Shown here piece by piece: positions 1 to 8,091 of a stretch of 21,330 nt of DNA (the stretch's first letter is position 1; each line of letters begins with the position of its first letter). The position numbers and the translations under genes were made by a program. Under the pieces are notes generated by a model. That model saw only the letters and a list, made by a program, of their open reading frames with translations. It searched no databases and had not been told where the DNA came from. This DNA comes from DUOX01 sp050944015 (lineage in GTDB: Bacteria; Bacillota; Clostridia; Oscillospirales; Oscillospiraceae). The stretch lies in assembly GCA_050944015.1 (NCBI GenBank), contig JBMNQG010000039.1, positions 1-21,330 of the forward strand, written 5' to 3'.

Positions 1-175
1 AATATTTCGTAGTCCCACCCCCCGTAGCTGTTAATACTAATATTATCACTTTGCAATTTCAAATAACACATTTTTTATGTGCGCGGCCCTTATTGCCTCC
101 ATTAACAAATATTCCCCCTTATTCTTTACCGCCTATGTCCAAATTTACGAATATTGGCAGCCTTGGGGGTTTTTC

Positions 176-204
176 TTGAAAACGGTCATTTTTTGTTTTA
201 CTAT
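176..204 (+). promoter_or_regulatory. SigA-type promoter of the purine operon
   Basis: TTGAAA at 176-181 and TACTAT at 199-204 with exactly 17 bases between them, in an AT-rich stretch. Transcription would start near 210-212, leaving a leader of about 40 bases before purE. The leader is too short for a purine riboswitch, and I see no convincing PurR box. The ribosome binding site AAGGAGG at about 239-245 decides the purE start at 251. Confidence 0.7.
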
Positions 205-250
205 TTTAGTACAAATAATACCCGCATGGAGCGTATTTAAGGAGGACTAT

Positions 251-748
251 ATGAAAAAAGTTGCCGTAGTCATGGGTTCGGACAGCGACTTTCCTGTCGT
301 GAAAAGGGCGCTTTTGGAGCTGAAGCGCTTTGGTGTTCCCTTTGAAGTCAGGGTAATATCCGCCCACAGGACGCCCAGGGAGGCGGAGGAATTCTCCGCC
401 AGGGCGCTGGAATCGGGCTTTGGAGTCATCATAGCGGCGGCGGGCAAGGCCGCACACCTGGCCGGGGTGCTGGCCGCCGGCACTACCCTGCCGGTTATCG
501 GGCTTCCCATAAAATCATCCTGCATGGACGGGCTGGACAGCCTGTTTTCCACGGTGCAGATGCCAAAGGGAGTCCCCGTGGCTACGGTGGCAATAGACGG
601 GGCAGAGAACGCCGGGCTGCTGGCGGTGCAAATCCTGGCGGTAAGCGACCCGGCCCTGGCCGAAAAGCTGGCCGAATACAAGGAGCAGATGGCCCGGGAA
701 GTCCGGGAAAAGGACAAAAAAATAATGGCGGAGGCTGAAAACATATGA
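251..748 (+). CDS. purE: N5-carboxyaminoimidazole ribonucleotide mutase PurE (class I)
   Basis: Cytosolic purine enzyme that interconverts N5-CAIR and CAIR. The 165-aa protein has the class I PurE layout: GSDSD at residues 9-13 (phosphate binding), SAHR at 37-40 (catalytic His), AGKAAHL at 64-70, and a later STVQMPKGVPVATVAI stretch. The Lys in AGKAAHL replaces the second Gly of the more usual AGGAAHL; to my knowledge this variant is common in Clostridia and is not a class II (direct AIR carboxylase) signature. An open frame runs upstream to 77, but the start at 251 has an AAGGAGG site eight bases before it and matches the family N-terminus, so the longer form is rejected. It is first in the operon and its stop overlaps the purM start (ATGA at 745-748). 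No purK is seen in the window. Confidence 0.95.
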   Translation: MKKVAVVMGSDSDFPVVKRALLELKRFGVPFEVRVISAHRTPREAEEFSARALESGFGVIIAAAGKAAHLAGVLAAGTTLPVIGLPIKSSCMDGLDSLFSTVQMPKGVPVATVAIDGAENAGLLAVQILAVSDPALAEKLAEYKEQMAREVREKDKKIMAEAENI

Positions 749-1794
749 AAGACTCTTTTTCCGCCAGCTATGCCGCCGCAGGCGTGGACATCACTGCCGG
801 CTACGAGTCCGTTAACAGGATAAAGCCCCTGGTGGAAAGCACCTACACCCCCGGCGTTCTGGAGGGGCTCGGCGGATTTGGCGGCATGTTCGAGCTGAAA
901 AATATCGCCGGCATGGAGCGGCCCGTCACCGTCGCCGGCACCGACGGGGTGGGCACTAAGCTGAAGATAGCCTTCCTTATGGACAAGCACGACACCGTGG
1001 GCATAGACTGCGTGGCCATGTGCGTCAACGACATTGTATGTTCCGGGGCTGCGCCCCTCTTTTTTCTGGATTACGTGGCCATGGGCAAAAACATCCCCCG
1101 GAGGACGGAGGAAATCGTCTCCGGCGTGGCCGAGGGCTGCCGCCAGGCGGGCTGCGCCCTCATAGGCGGGGAGACCGCGGAAATGCCCGGCTTTTATCCC
1201 GAAGACGAGTACGACCTGGCCGGGTTTGCCGTGGGAATTGTGGACTACAAGGACATTATCGACGGCTCCACCATCACCAAAGGAGACCTGCTCATAGGAA
1301 TAGCCTCCTCCGGCCTGCACTCCAACGGCTTTTCCCTGGTCCGGAAGGTATTTGACGTGAACCGGGAGAACCTGAAGGAATACGTGCCGGAGCTGGGCAA
1401 GGCCCTTGGCGACGAGCTTCTCACCCCCACCAGAATATACGTATCCTGCGTCTTAAAGCTGATAGAGAACTTTAAATCCCACATCAAAGGCGTCAGCCAC
1501 ATTACGGGCGGCGGCTTTTACGAGAACGTCCCCCGCATGCTGCCGGAAAACGTAAAAGCCGTAATCAACATAGGCAGCTTCCCCGTTCCCCCCATATTTG
1601 ACCTGCTGGCAAAACGGGGCGGCATCCCGGAGCGGGACATGTACAACACCTTCAACATGGGCATAGGCCTTGTTCTGGCCGTTTCCCATGAACAGGGTGA
1701 AAACGTCCTTGGGTTTCTCCGGGACATGGGCGAGAGCGCCTATTTAATCGGCTCATGCGCAAGCGGGCAAAAAGGGGTGGAACTGGTATGGTAA
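745..1794 (+). CDS. purM: Phosphoribosylformylglycinamidine cyclo-ligase (AIR synthetase) PurM
   Basis: Makes aminoimidazole ribonucleotide from FGAM with ATP. The 349-aa length is normal. Family signatures are GTDGVGTK at residues 65-72, CVNDI at 93-97 and GGETAEMPG at 141-149, giving the ATP-binding PurM N-terminal fold followed by the C-terminal PurM-like domain. The ATG at 745 overlaps the purE stop by four bases (ATGA), which suggests translational coupling; the end overlaps purN. No missing motif or frame break is seen. Confidence 0.96.
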   Translation: MKDSFSASYAAAGVDITAGYESVNRIKPLVESTYTPGVLEGLGGFGGMFELKNIAGMERPVTVAGTDGVGTKLKIAFLMDKHDTVGIDCVAMCVNDIVCSGAAPLFFLDYVAMGKNIPRRTEEIVSGVAEGCRQAGCALIGGETAEMPGFYPEDEYDLAGFAVGIVDYKDIIDGSTITKGDLLIGIASSGLHSNGFSLVRKVFDVNRENLKEYVPELGKALGDELLTPTRIYVSCVLKLIENFKSHIKGVSHITGGGFYENVPRMLPENVKAVINIGSFPVPPIFDLLAKRGGIPERDMYNTFNMGIGLVLAVSHEQGENVLGFLRDMGESAYLIGSCASGQKGVELVW

Positions 1795-2423
1795 AGACAG
1801 CCGTTCTGGTCTCCGGCGGCGGCACCAACCTGCAGGCCATAATAGACGCCCACGCCGCCGGCAAAATCCCCAACTGCCAGCTTGCGGCGGTTATTTCCTC
1901 CAACCCGGTGGCTTTCGCCCTCAAGAGGGCGGAGAAGGCCGGCATTCCCCGCTATGTGGTGGATGTGAGCAAATATCCCGACCGGAGAAGCTTCTGCGGC
2001 GCCGTTTTGGAAAAGCTGCGGGAGCTGGACATTGAGCTGGTGGTGCTGGCGGGCTTCATGTACATTCTCGGACCGGAAATCATCAGCCAATACCGCAACC
2101 GGATAATAAACATACACCCCGCGCTTGTCCCGGCTTTTTCAGGGGAGGGCTGCTATGGGCTCCGCGTACACGAAATGGCCCTGGCAAGGGGGGTAAAAAT
2201 CACCGGCGCCACAGCCCATTTCGTTAACGAAGGCGTGGACGCCGGCCCCATAATCCTCCAAAAGGCCGTGGAAGTCCGGGAGGGCGACACCCCGGAAACA
2301 CTCCAGCGGCGGGTCATGGAGGAAGCTGAATGGAAAATACTGCCCCGGGCTATTGCCCTTTACTGTACGGGCAGGCTTAAGGTGGAAGGCCATACTGTCC
2401 GTATCGATGAGGAGGAGACATGA
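1788..2423 (+). CDS. purN: Phosphoribosylglycinamide formyltransferase PurN (10-formyl-THF dependent)
   Basis: Transfers a formyl group from 10-formyl-tetrahydrofolate to GAR. Signatures are SGGGTNLQ at residues 9-16 for phosphate binding, the catalytic Asn and His in NIHPALVP (N108, H110), and the Asp in HFVNEGVDAGPI (D151), so the catalytic triad known from E. coli PurN is complete. The 211-aa length fits the family. The frame is open further upstream to 1755, but ATG 1788 follows a GGGGTGG site by about eight bases and gives the standard N-terminus; it overlaps the purM stop by seven bases. It ends in an ATGA overlap with the next gene. Confidence 0.95.
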   Translation: MVKTAVLVSGGGTNLQAIIDAHAAGKIPNCQLAAVISSNPVAFALKRAEKAGIPRYVVDVSKYPDRRSFCGAVLEKLRELDIELVVLAGFMYILGPEIISQYRNRIINIHPALVPAFSGEGCYGLRVHEMALARGVKITGATAHFVNEGVDAGPIILQKAVEVREGDTPETLQRRVMEEAEWKILPRAIALYCTGRLKVEGHTVRIDEEET

Positions 2424-3124
2424 AAGACTTATTTGAGCTTCTAAGCGCCAATCCCTATCCCGGCAGGGGCATAGTCCTGGGCCGCTCCGCCGACGGGAAG
2501 GCGGCTTACATTGTCTATTTCATCATGGGCAGGAGCGAGAACAGCCGCAACCGCATTTTCGTTCCTACCGAAGACGGTATACGAACCCAGGCCTGGAACC
2601 CCGCCAAAATGATGGACCCCAGCCTCATTATTTACCACCCGGTGCGGCGCTTTTGCGGCCACGTCATCGTCACAAACGGCGACCAGACTGATACAATCCG
2701 GGACGGGCTTGCATCCGGCGCGAGTTTCGAGGATTCCCTGCGCACCCGTGAGTTTGAGCCGGACGCCCCCAACTATACCCCCCGGATTTCCGGGCTGCTC
2801 TTTCCCGACGGCTCATATCGCCTGTCCATCCTGAAATCCGCGGAGGGCGACCCCTCCTGCTGCCAGAGGTTTTTCTTCGAGTACGGCAGGCCCATAGCCG
2901 GACAGGGCCACTTTATAAGCACCTATGCGGGGGACGGAACCCCCCTCCCTTCCTTTGCCGGCGAACCCGTGACCGTGGCCGTGGAAGGAAGCCTTGAGAC
3001 TTTCGCCCGGCGGGTGTGGGAAAGCTTGAATAACGACAACAAGGTTTCCCTCTTTGCAATGGCCGTTCCCCTGGGCGGCGGCAGGCCGGAAACCATCATC
3101 AAAAACAAACACGAGGGGGACTGA
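2420..3124 (+). CDS. purO: PurO-type IMP cyclohydrolase (stand-alone, not PurH-like)
   Basis: Predicted to close FAICAR to IMP, the last step of de novo purine synthesis. The 234-aa protein resembles the archaeal-type IMP cyclohydrolase family (PF07826): an early NPYPGRGIVLG segment at about residues 11-21 and a YFIMGRSENSRNR segment at about 33-45, matching the family's Gly-Arg-Ser and Arg-rich active-site strands. It does not resemble the IMPCH half of bacterial PurH. Context supports the call: it starts inside the purN stop (ATGA, 2420-2423) and is followed two bases after its stop by a transformylase that lacks a cyclohydrolase domain, so together the two replace bifunctional PurH. The family call is from recognised motifs, not a search. 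The symbol purO is used by analogy with the archaeal enzyme. Confidence 0.82.
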   Translation: MKDLFELLSANPYPGRGIVLGRSADGKAAYIVYFIMGRSENSRNRIFVPTEDGIRTQAWNPAKMMDPSLIIYHPVRRFCGHVIVTNGDQTDTIRDGLASGASFEDSLRTREFEPDAPNYTPRISGLLFPDGSYRLSILKSAEGDPSCCQRFFFEYGRPIAGQGHFISTYAGDGTPLPSFAGEPVTVAVEGSLETFARRVWESLNNDNKVSLFAMAVPLGGGRPETIIKNKHEGD

Positions 3125-3126
3125 AA

Positions 3127-4302
3127 ATGACCGAATTTGAACTGAAATACGGCTGCAATCCCAACCAGAAGCCGGCAAGGATATATATGTCCGACGGCTC
3201 AAAACTGCCTTTGGAGATATTAAACGGCCGCCCGGGCTATATTAACTTCCTGGACGCCTTAAACAGCTGGCAGCTGGTTAAGGAGCTAAAGGAGGCCACC
3301 GGCCTTCCCTCCGCCGCCAGCTTCAAGCACGTAAGCCCCGCAGGCGCGGCGGTGGGCCTGCCCCTGTCCGACGCCCTGAAACGGGTGTACTTCACCGGGG
3401 ACGGCGAGCTCTCCCCCATTGCCTGCGCCTACGCCCGTGCGAGAGGGGCCGACAGGCTATGCTCCTACGGGGACTGGGCGGCCCTGTCGGACACCTGCGA
3501 CGAGGATACCGCCCGGCTTTTGTCCGTTGAGGTCTCCGACGGCATCATAGCCCCGGACTATACGCCGGAAGCCCTTGAGATTCTGAAAGCCAAGCGAAGG
3601 GGCAGCTACAATATAGTGAGGATTGACCCGGACTACGTCCCCGCCCCCATGGAGAGGAAGGACGTGTTCGGCATAACCTTCGAGCAGCGGCGAAACGACT
3701 GCAGAATTGACGCGAGCCTGCTGCAAAACATCGTCACGGAAAACAAGAACCTGCCGGAAACAGCGGTGAGGGATTTGCTTATTGCCCTAATCACCCTGAA
3801 ATACACTCAGTCCAACTCCGTCTGCTACGTTAAGGACGGGCAGGCAATTGGCGTGGGTGCGGGCCAGCAGAGCAGGGTCCACTGCACGAGGCTTGCCGGC
3901 AGCAAGGCGGACAACTGGTACCTGCGCCAGCACCAGAAGGTTCTCTCCCTTCCCTGGAGGGACGACGTAAAGCGGCCGGACAGGGACAACGCCATCGACG
4001 TTTACATTTCCCGGGAATCCGAGTCCCTGCTCCGGGACGGCGTCTGGCAGACCCTGTTTACCAGACAGCCCGATGTTTTGACGGAGTCCGAAAAGCGCAG
4101 CTGGCTGGACGGCCTTAAGGGAGTCGCCTTAGGCAGCGATGCCTTCTTCCCCTTCGGGGACAATATCGAAAGGGCGGCGAAAAGCGGCGTGGAGTTTATC
4201 GCCCAGCCCGGCGGCTCCATAAGGGACGACCTTGTAATTGAGGCCTGCAACCGCTACGGAATGGTCATGGCCTTTACCGGCCTGCGGCTGTTCCACCACT
4301 GA
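3127..4302 (+). CDS. purH: AICAR transformylase, stand-alone (equivalent to the PurH C-terminal domain)
   Basis: Formylates AICAR with 10-formyl-THF to give FAICAR. The 391-aa protein begins directly with LKYGCNPNQKPARIY, the sequence that follows the cyclohydrolase domain in ordinary bifunctional PurH. Key features are SFKHVSPAG with the catalytic Lys-His pair at residues 67-68, YTQSNSVCYVKDGQAIGVG followed by AGQQSRV, and the C-terminal TGLRLFHH. It is too short to hold the roughly 200-residue IMPCH domain, which is really absent: the upstream gene supplies an unrelated cyclohydrolase instead. A ribosome binding site (GAGGGGACTGAAA) overlaps the end of the previous gene. The symbol purH covers only the transformylase activity here. 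Confidence 0.9.
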   Translation: MTEFELKYGCNPNQKPARIYMSDGSKLPLEILNGRPGYINFLDALNSWQLVKELKEATGLPSAASFKHVSPAGAAVGLPLSDALKRVYFTGDGELSPIACAYARARGADRLCSYGDWAALSDTCDEDTARLLSVEVSDGIIAPDYTPEALEILKAKRRGSYNIVRIDPDYVPAPMERKDVFGITFEQRRNDCRIDASLLQNIVTENKNLPETAVRDLLIALITLKYTQSNSVCYVKDGQAIGVGAGQQSRVHCTRLAGSKADNWYLRQHQKVLSLPWRDDVKRPDRDNAIDVYISRESESLLRDGVWQTLFTRQPDVLTESEKRSWLDGLKGVALGSDAFFPFGDNIERAAKSGVEFIAQPGGSIRDDLVIEACNRYGMVMAFTGLRLFHH

Positions 4303-4324
4303 TTTGAAAGAGACGGTGATAGAA

Positions 4325-5578
4325 ATGAAAGTACTGGTAGTCGGTTCCGGCGGCAGGGAACACGCCATAGTGTACGCGCTGAGCAATAGTCCCAGGGTAA
4401 CGCGGCTTTACTGCGCCCCCGGCAACGGGGGGATTGCCGCCTTGGCCGAATGCGTGCCCGTCAAGGCAACAGACATTCCGGCCATGGTGGATTTCGCCCG
4501 TAAAGAGAAAATCGACTTGGTCGTAGTGGCGCCCGACGATCCCCTGGCTCTGGGCATGGTGGACGCACTGGAGGCCGCCGGCATCCGGGCCTTCGGCCCC
4601 AGGGCAAATGCCGCCAAAATTGAGAGCAGCAAGGCTTTTGCCAAAAACCTCATGAAGAAATACGGCATACCCACGGCGCAGTACGAAATTTTCGGCGACT
4701 ACGACTCCGCCCTGGCGTACATCCGCTCAAAAGGCGCCCCCATAGTGGTAAAGGCCGACGGCCTTGCCCTGGGCAAGGGCGTTGTGGTGGCCCAAACCGT
4801 GGAAGAGGCGGAGGCCGCCCTCCGTTCAATGATGATGGAAAAAAGCTTTGGGGAGTCCAGCTCCACCGTAGTCATAGAGGAGTGCATGACCGGCCCCGAG
4901 GTGACGGTTCTCTGCTTCACCGATGGGAAAACCATAAAGCCCATGCTCTCCTCCCAGGACCACAAGAGGGCCTACGACAACGACCAGGGCCCCAACACCG
5001 GAGGCATGGGAGCCTTCTGTCCCAGTCCCAAGTTTACGCCGGAGATTGCCGACTGGTGCATGGACAACATTTTCCGCCCCACCGTGGAGGCCATGAACGC
5101 CGAGGGGCGCACCTTCAAGGGCGTCCTGTACTTCGGCCTGATGCTGACGCCCTACGGGCCCAGGGTTGTGGAATACAACGCCCGCTTCGGCGACCCGGAG
5201 ACACAGCCAATCCTCTCCATGCTGGAAACTGACCTGCTGGAGATTTTCGAGGCGGTAATTGACGAGAGGCTGGCAGACATAGAGATAAAGTGGAAGCCGG
5301 GCGCGGCCTGCTGCGTTGTGCTGGCCAGCGGCGGTTATCCAATAAAATACCAGACCGGCTATGAGATAAGCGGTCTGGCTGACGTTCCCGATGATGTCAT
5401 TGTCTATCACGCCAGCACAAGGCTGGAAAACGGCAAATACTACACCAGCGGCGGCCGGGTGCTGGGCGTTACCGCGGTGGCGGAGGACTTGCCCGGGGCA
5501 ATAGCCCGCGCCTATGCCGGGGTGGAAAGGATTAGCTTTACGGACATGCACTACAGGAAGGACATCGGCGTAAAATAG
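4325..5578 (+). CDS. purD: Phosphoribosylamine-glycine ligase PurD (GAR synthetase)
   Basis: ATP-grasp ligase joining phosphoribosylamine and glycine. The 417-aa length is normal. It opens with MKVLVVGSGGREHA, the GARS N-domain nucleotide loop. The ATP-grasp region contains KADGLALGKGVVV, then GPEVTVLCFTDG, and the family signature NTGGMGAF followed by RFGDPETQ. The start at 4325 gives the exact family N-terminus; an in-frame GTG three codons earlier is possible, and the ribosome binding site (AGAGACGGTG) is weak. It is the last gene of the operon. Its stop lies one base from the stop of the opposing nitroreductase gene with no terminator between, so its transcript probably runs antisense into that gene. 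Confidence 0.96.
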   Translation: MKVLVVGSGGREHAIVYALSNSPRVTRLYCAPGNGGIAALAECVPVKATDIPAMVDFARKEKIDLVVVAPDDPLALGMVDALEAAGIRAFGPRANAAKIESSKAFAKNLMKKYGIPTAQYEIFGDYDSALAYIRSKGAPIVVKADGLALGKGVVVAQTVEEAEAALRSMMMEKSFGESSSTVVIEECMTGPEVTVLCFTDGKTIKPMLSSQDHKRAYDNDQGPNTGGMGAFCPSPKFTPEIADWCMDNIFRPTVEAMNAEGRTFKGVLYFGLMLTPYGPRVVEYNARFGDPETQPILSMLETDLLEIFEAVIDERLADIEIKWKPGAACCVVLASGGYPIKYQTGYEISGLADVPDDVIVYHASTRLENGKYYTSGGRVLGVTAVAEDLPGAIARAYAGVERISFTDMHYRKDIGVK

Positions 5579-5579
5579 G

Positions 5580-6341
5580 CTACTTTTCCTCCAGAGCGAC
5601 TGTGGACTGATATATCTTCAAGCCCCACTCGGGCTCCGGAATCTGCTGACCGAAAACCACGTTGTAGTATTTGGAGGCCGCCACATGGATATGGGCCATG
5701 GCCACCCCCGCATCTATGCACTGCATGTACGACAAGACCGGGTTTTTAAAAAGCACGTACTTGCGGAAGATATGTATCTTGTTGCCCCGGGACAGGAGGG
5801 ACACTGGCTGGCTGTTCATGGAGGAAGGTGCAAGCCTTACCGCCTCGGCAATTTCCCGCTTCGGGCCGGAAAAATCCCCTATGGTCATCCGCTTTATGGA
5901 TTTGCGCCTTATCCCCTCCAAGTCAGTACGCCAGGGCTCGTCCGTGTATCCGAAAGCCAGGGCTATCACATAGGGCAGGGTGTCCGGAAAATCCGCCGTA
6001 ACCCTGATGCTGCCCTGCCAGCAGGAGCCCAGTCCCCTGGAGCAAAGCCACAGGGCGGCCATTTCACCTATGTATCCTGAGTTCTGGAGGGAAAAATTTT
6101 TCCGCTCCGCCCTGAGCACCAGATAATAGGGGGCCTTCACCCCCGGCTCCATGGAAGATATGCTCAACATATCGGAATAGGGCAGGGTATCGAAATTCCA
6201 GTCGATTCCGCCCTGGGGTGGCTCCAGCCCGGAGAGGAAATCCACCAGCTCCTCAATCAGCTCCTCTGTCACCGGCCGGTCGTTGTAACGGCGTACGCTT
6301 TTCCGCCGGGGTATATACTCAGAAAAATACGACAAGTCCAT
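5580..6341 (-). CDS. Nitroreductase-family protein (TM1586-like)
   Basis: A 253-aa protein of the FMN-dependent nitroreductase fold, closest by recognition to the putative TM1586-type nitroreductase group (PF14512). It opens with YIPRRKSVRRYNDRPV, the typical nitroreductase N-terminal RxSxRxY segment. Further on are GEMAALWLCSRGLGSCWQGS, the usual helix followed by the Gly-Cys-Trp turn, and a second module with RLAPSSMNSQPV, the FMN/substrate loop normally found near the N-terminus; such internally duplicated half-modules are typical of this group. The substrate is unknown. The ATG at 6341 has an AAAGGG site eight bases upstream; a longer frame exists but has no ribosome binding site. It lies 89 bases downstream of proS on the same strand, separated by a strong hairpin. 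Confidence 0.8.
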   Translation of the reverse strand: MDLSYFSEYIPRRKSVRRYNDRPVTEELIEELVDFLSGLEPPQGGIDWNFDTLPYSDMLSISSMEPGVKAPYYLVLRAERKNFSLQNSGYIGEMAALWLCSRGLGSCWQGSIRVTADFPDTLPYVIALAFGYTDEPWRTDLEGIRRKSIKRMTIGDFSGPKREIAEAVRLAPSSMNSQPVSLLSRGNKIHIFRKYVLFKNPVLSYMQCIDAGVAMAHIHVAASKYYNVVFGQQIPEPEWGLKIYQSTVALEEK

Positions 6342-6365
6342 AGCGACAACCCTTTCATGCGAATA

Positions 6366-6420
6366 AAGGGACAGGCCTGCCGGCAGCCGGGTTTCCGGCC
6401 GCTTTGCAGGGCTGTCCCTT
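6366..6420. repeat. Long imperfect hairpin between proS and the nitroreductase gene
   Basis: AAGGGACAG at 6366-6374 pairs with CTGTCCCTT at 6412-6420. After one G-G mismatch, CCTGC at 6376-6380 pairs with GCAGG at 6406-6410. An inner CCGG/CCGG pair with a GTTT loop lies at 6387-6398. A T-rich run (TTTTTT near 6424-6429) follows it on the plus strand; the minus strand has only CCCTTTATTC. It could be a weak terminator of proS, or a stop for plus-strand read-through from purD. Confidence 0.6.
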
Positions 6421-6430
6421 ATGTTTTTTA

Positions 6431-7870
6431 TTAATAAGCAACTCCCCAATAAACCATGGTCTTGGCATGTTTTCCGCAGACGACACACTTGTCGCCCAGG
6501 TTTTCCTGCTTAAAGGGTATACACCTGGAGGAGACTCCGGCCCGCTCCTTCATGGCGTCTTCGCAGGCCATATCGCCGCACCACATGGTCTTTACAAAAC
6601 CGCCCTTGGTTTCGATTATCTCCTTAACCTCTTCCGGGGTATGCGCTACAAAGGTGTGAGTCTCTAAATTCCTCCTGGCCTTTTCAAACATCCCCTTGTA
6701 CACTTCCTCCAGCAGTTGGGGCACACGCGCCTCCAGCTCATCCAGGGCCACGGTCAGCTTCTCGCCGTTGTCCCGGCGCACAGCGACGCACTGGTTATTT
6801 TCAATGTCCCTGGGACCAATCTCTATCCTGAGGGGCACGCCTTTCATCTCATACTCTGCAAACTTCCAGCCGGGGCTGTTGTCCGAAAAATCGGCCTTGA
6901 CCCTGAGGCCAGCAGCCTTAAGCCGCTCCACAAGCTCAAGGGCTTTTTCGGTAACACCCGCTTTGTGCTGGGCTATGGGTATGACAATCACCTGAATGGG
7001 CGCAATTTTGGGGGGCAGTACCAAACCGCTATTGTCGCCGTGGGTCATTATTATGCCGCCGATAACGCGGGTTGAAAGCCCCCATGATGTCTGGTGGGGA
7101 TAAACCTGCTGGTTGTTCTTGTCAGTGTAGGTAATGCCGAAGGCCCTGGCAAAGCCGTCTCCGAAATAATGGCTTGTCCCGCTCTGGAGGGCCTTGGTGT
7201 CATGCATCATGCACTCTATCGTATAGGTGCGCTCGGCGCCGGCGAACTTCTCCTTTTCTGTCTTTATGCCCCGTACCACGGGCATTGCAAGGACGTTTTC
7301 GCACAGGTCGGCGTATACCTCAAGCTGCTGCTCCGTCTCGGCCATAGCCTCCTCCACCGTGGCGTGAAGGGTGTGCCCCTCCTGCCAGAGAAATTCCCTG
7401 TGGCGCAGGAAAGGCCGCGTCGTCTTTTCCCAGCGCAAGACGCTGCACCACTGGTTGTACAGCTTGGGCAGGTCCCGCCAGGACTGTACTACCTTGCTCC
7501 AGTGGTCGCAGAAAAGAGTCTCGGAGGTGGGACGGACGCACATTCTCTCCTCCAGTTCCTCGCTGCCCCCCATGGTGACCCATGCGCACTCGGGGGCAAA
7601 GCCCTCCACATGGTCAGCTTCCTTTTGAAGCAGGGATTCAGGAATCAGCATGGGCATATATACGTTCTCGTGCCCTGTCTCCTTAAAACGCCGGTCCAGC
7701 TCCGCCTGTATGTTTTCCCAGATGGCGTAACCGTAAGGCCGCAAAATAAAAAAGCCCTTGACGCTGGAATACTCTATAAGCTCCGCCTTTTTGCAGACGT
7801 CTGTGTACCACTTGGCAAAATCAACCTCCATATCGGTGATTTGCTCAACCTGCTTCTTCTCATTAGCCAT
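6431..7870 (-). CDS. proS: Prolyl-tRNA synthetase, short (archaeal/eukaryotic-like) form
   Basis: Charges tRNA-Pro with proline in the cytosol. The 479-aa protein is the compact class lacking the editing insertion of the E. coli-type enzyme. The class II core shows motif 2 around RWEKTTRPFLRHREFLWQEG and motif 3 around STRVIGGIIMTHGDNSGL. An anticodon-binding domain starts near APIQVIVIPIAQ. The C-terminal zinc-like domain of this class has a Cys pair near CGDMACE, a later CVVCGK, and ends in a terminal Tyr (WGVAY). The ATG at 7870 follows AAGGAGAGG closely. Transcription comes from the promoter at 7990-8018, and the leader carries a GC-rich hairpin but no T-box motif that I can see. Confidence 0.96.
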   Translation of the reverse strand: MANEKKQVEQITDMEVDFAKWYTDVCKKAELIEYSSVKGFFILRPYGYAIWENIQAELDRRFKETGHENVYMPMLIPESLLQKEADHVEGFAPECAWVTMGGSEELEERMCVRPTSETLFCDHWSKVVQSWRDLPKLYNQWCSVLRWEKTTRPFLRHREFLWQEGHTLHATVEEAMAETEQQLEVYADLCENVLAMPVVRGIKTEKEKFAGAERTYTIECMMHDTKALQSGTSHYFGDGFARAFGITYTDKNNQQVYPHQTSWGLSTRVIGGIIMTHGDNSGLVLPPKIAPIQVIVIPIAQHKAGVTEKALELVERLKAAGLRVKADFSDNSPGWKFAEYEMKGVPLRIEIGPRDIENNQCVAVRRDNGEKLTVALDELEARVPQLLEEVYKGMFEKARRNLETHTFVAHTPEEVKEIIETKGGFVKTMWCGDMACEDAMKERAGVSSRCIPFKQENLGDKCVVCGKHAKTMVYWGVAY

Positions 7871-7953
7871 CTTAACCTCTCCTTATTGTTCAAGGACAGT
7901 CCTGAGACTTCCCCGGTACTTACTTTTATCGCAATGACATACTATTTTCGCAA

Positions 7954-7976
7954 GGCGGGCCTGTGTAAGGCCCGCC
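7954..7976 (-). promoter_or_regulatory. GC-rich hairpin at the 5' end of the proS leader
   Basis: GGCGGGCC at 7954-7961 and GGCCCGCC at 7969-7976 form an 8-bp, almost all G/C stem with a 7-base loop. It starts within about ten bases of the predicted proS transcription start, and no T-run follows on the minus strand. It may protect the 5' end or be part of a leader control element. Confidence 0.55.
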
Positions 7977-7989
7977 CTTTAACCACATC

Positions 7990-8018
7990 ATTTTATTTGA
8001 TACAACCAGCCTTGTCAA
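7990..8018 (-). promoter_or_regulatory. SigA-type promoter of proS
   Basis: Read on the minus strand, TTGACA (8018 down to 8013) is followed after 17 bases by TAAAAT (7995 down to 7990), a near-consensus promoter. The transcription start would be near 7983, about 113 bases before the proS ATG. Confidence 0.78.
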
Positions 8019-8041
8019 GCACAAACAGGGCCTTGCTCCTA

Positions 8042-8047
8042 TATAAT
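8042..8047 (+). promoter_or_regulatory. Probable -10 box for the 103-aa protein gene
   Basis: A perfect TATAAT lies at 8042-8047, 45 bases before the TTG start. No good -35 is found at 16-18 bases (only CACAAA at 8020-8025), so the promoter may be activator-dependent. It lies back to back with the proS promoter. Confidence 0.45.
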
Positions 8048-8091
8048 GTAAGTGAATTCACAGATTATTTAATTGCGGGAGCTGAAACGCT

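Noticed and set aside
77..250. Possible longer N-terminus of purE
   Set aside because: The added residues are not PurE-like, cross the promoter at 176-204, and the AAGGAGG before 251 fixes the start.
1..250. Purine riboswitch or PurR box before purE
   Set aside because: The leader after the predicted start is about 40 bases, too short for the riboswitch, and no CCGAA-type box pair is found.
247..1320. Long open frame on the minus strand through purE and purM
   Set aside because: It is opposite two well-recognised genes, has no family motif, and its composition reflects the GC-rich third positions of the real frames.
4826..5551. 241-aa minus-strand frame opposite purD
   Set aside because: It is antisense to clear ATP-grasp motifs of purD, with no recognisable domain.
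7871..7985. T-box leader for proS
   Set aside because: I could not find a T-box-like sequence, a specifier loop or a terminator/antiterminator pair.
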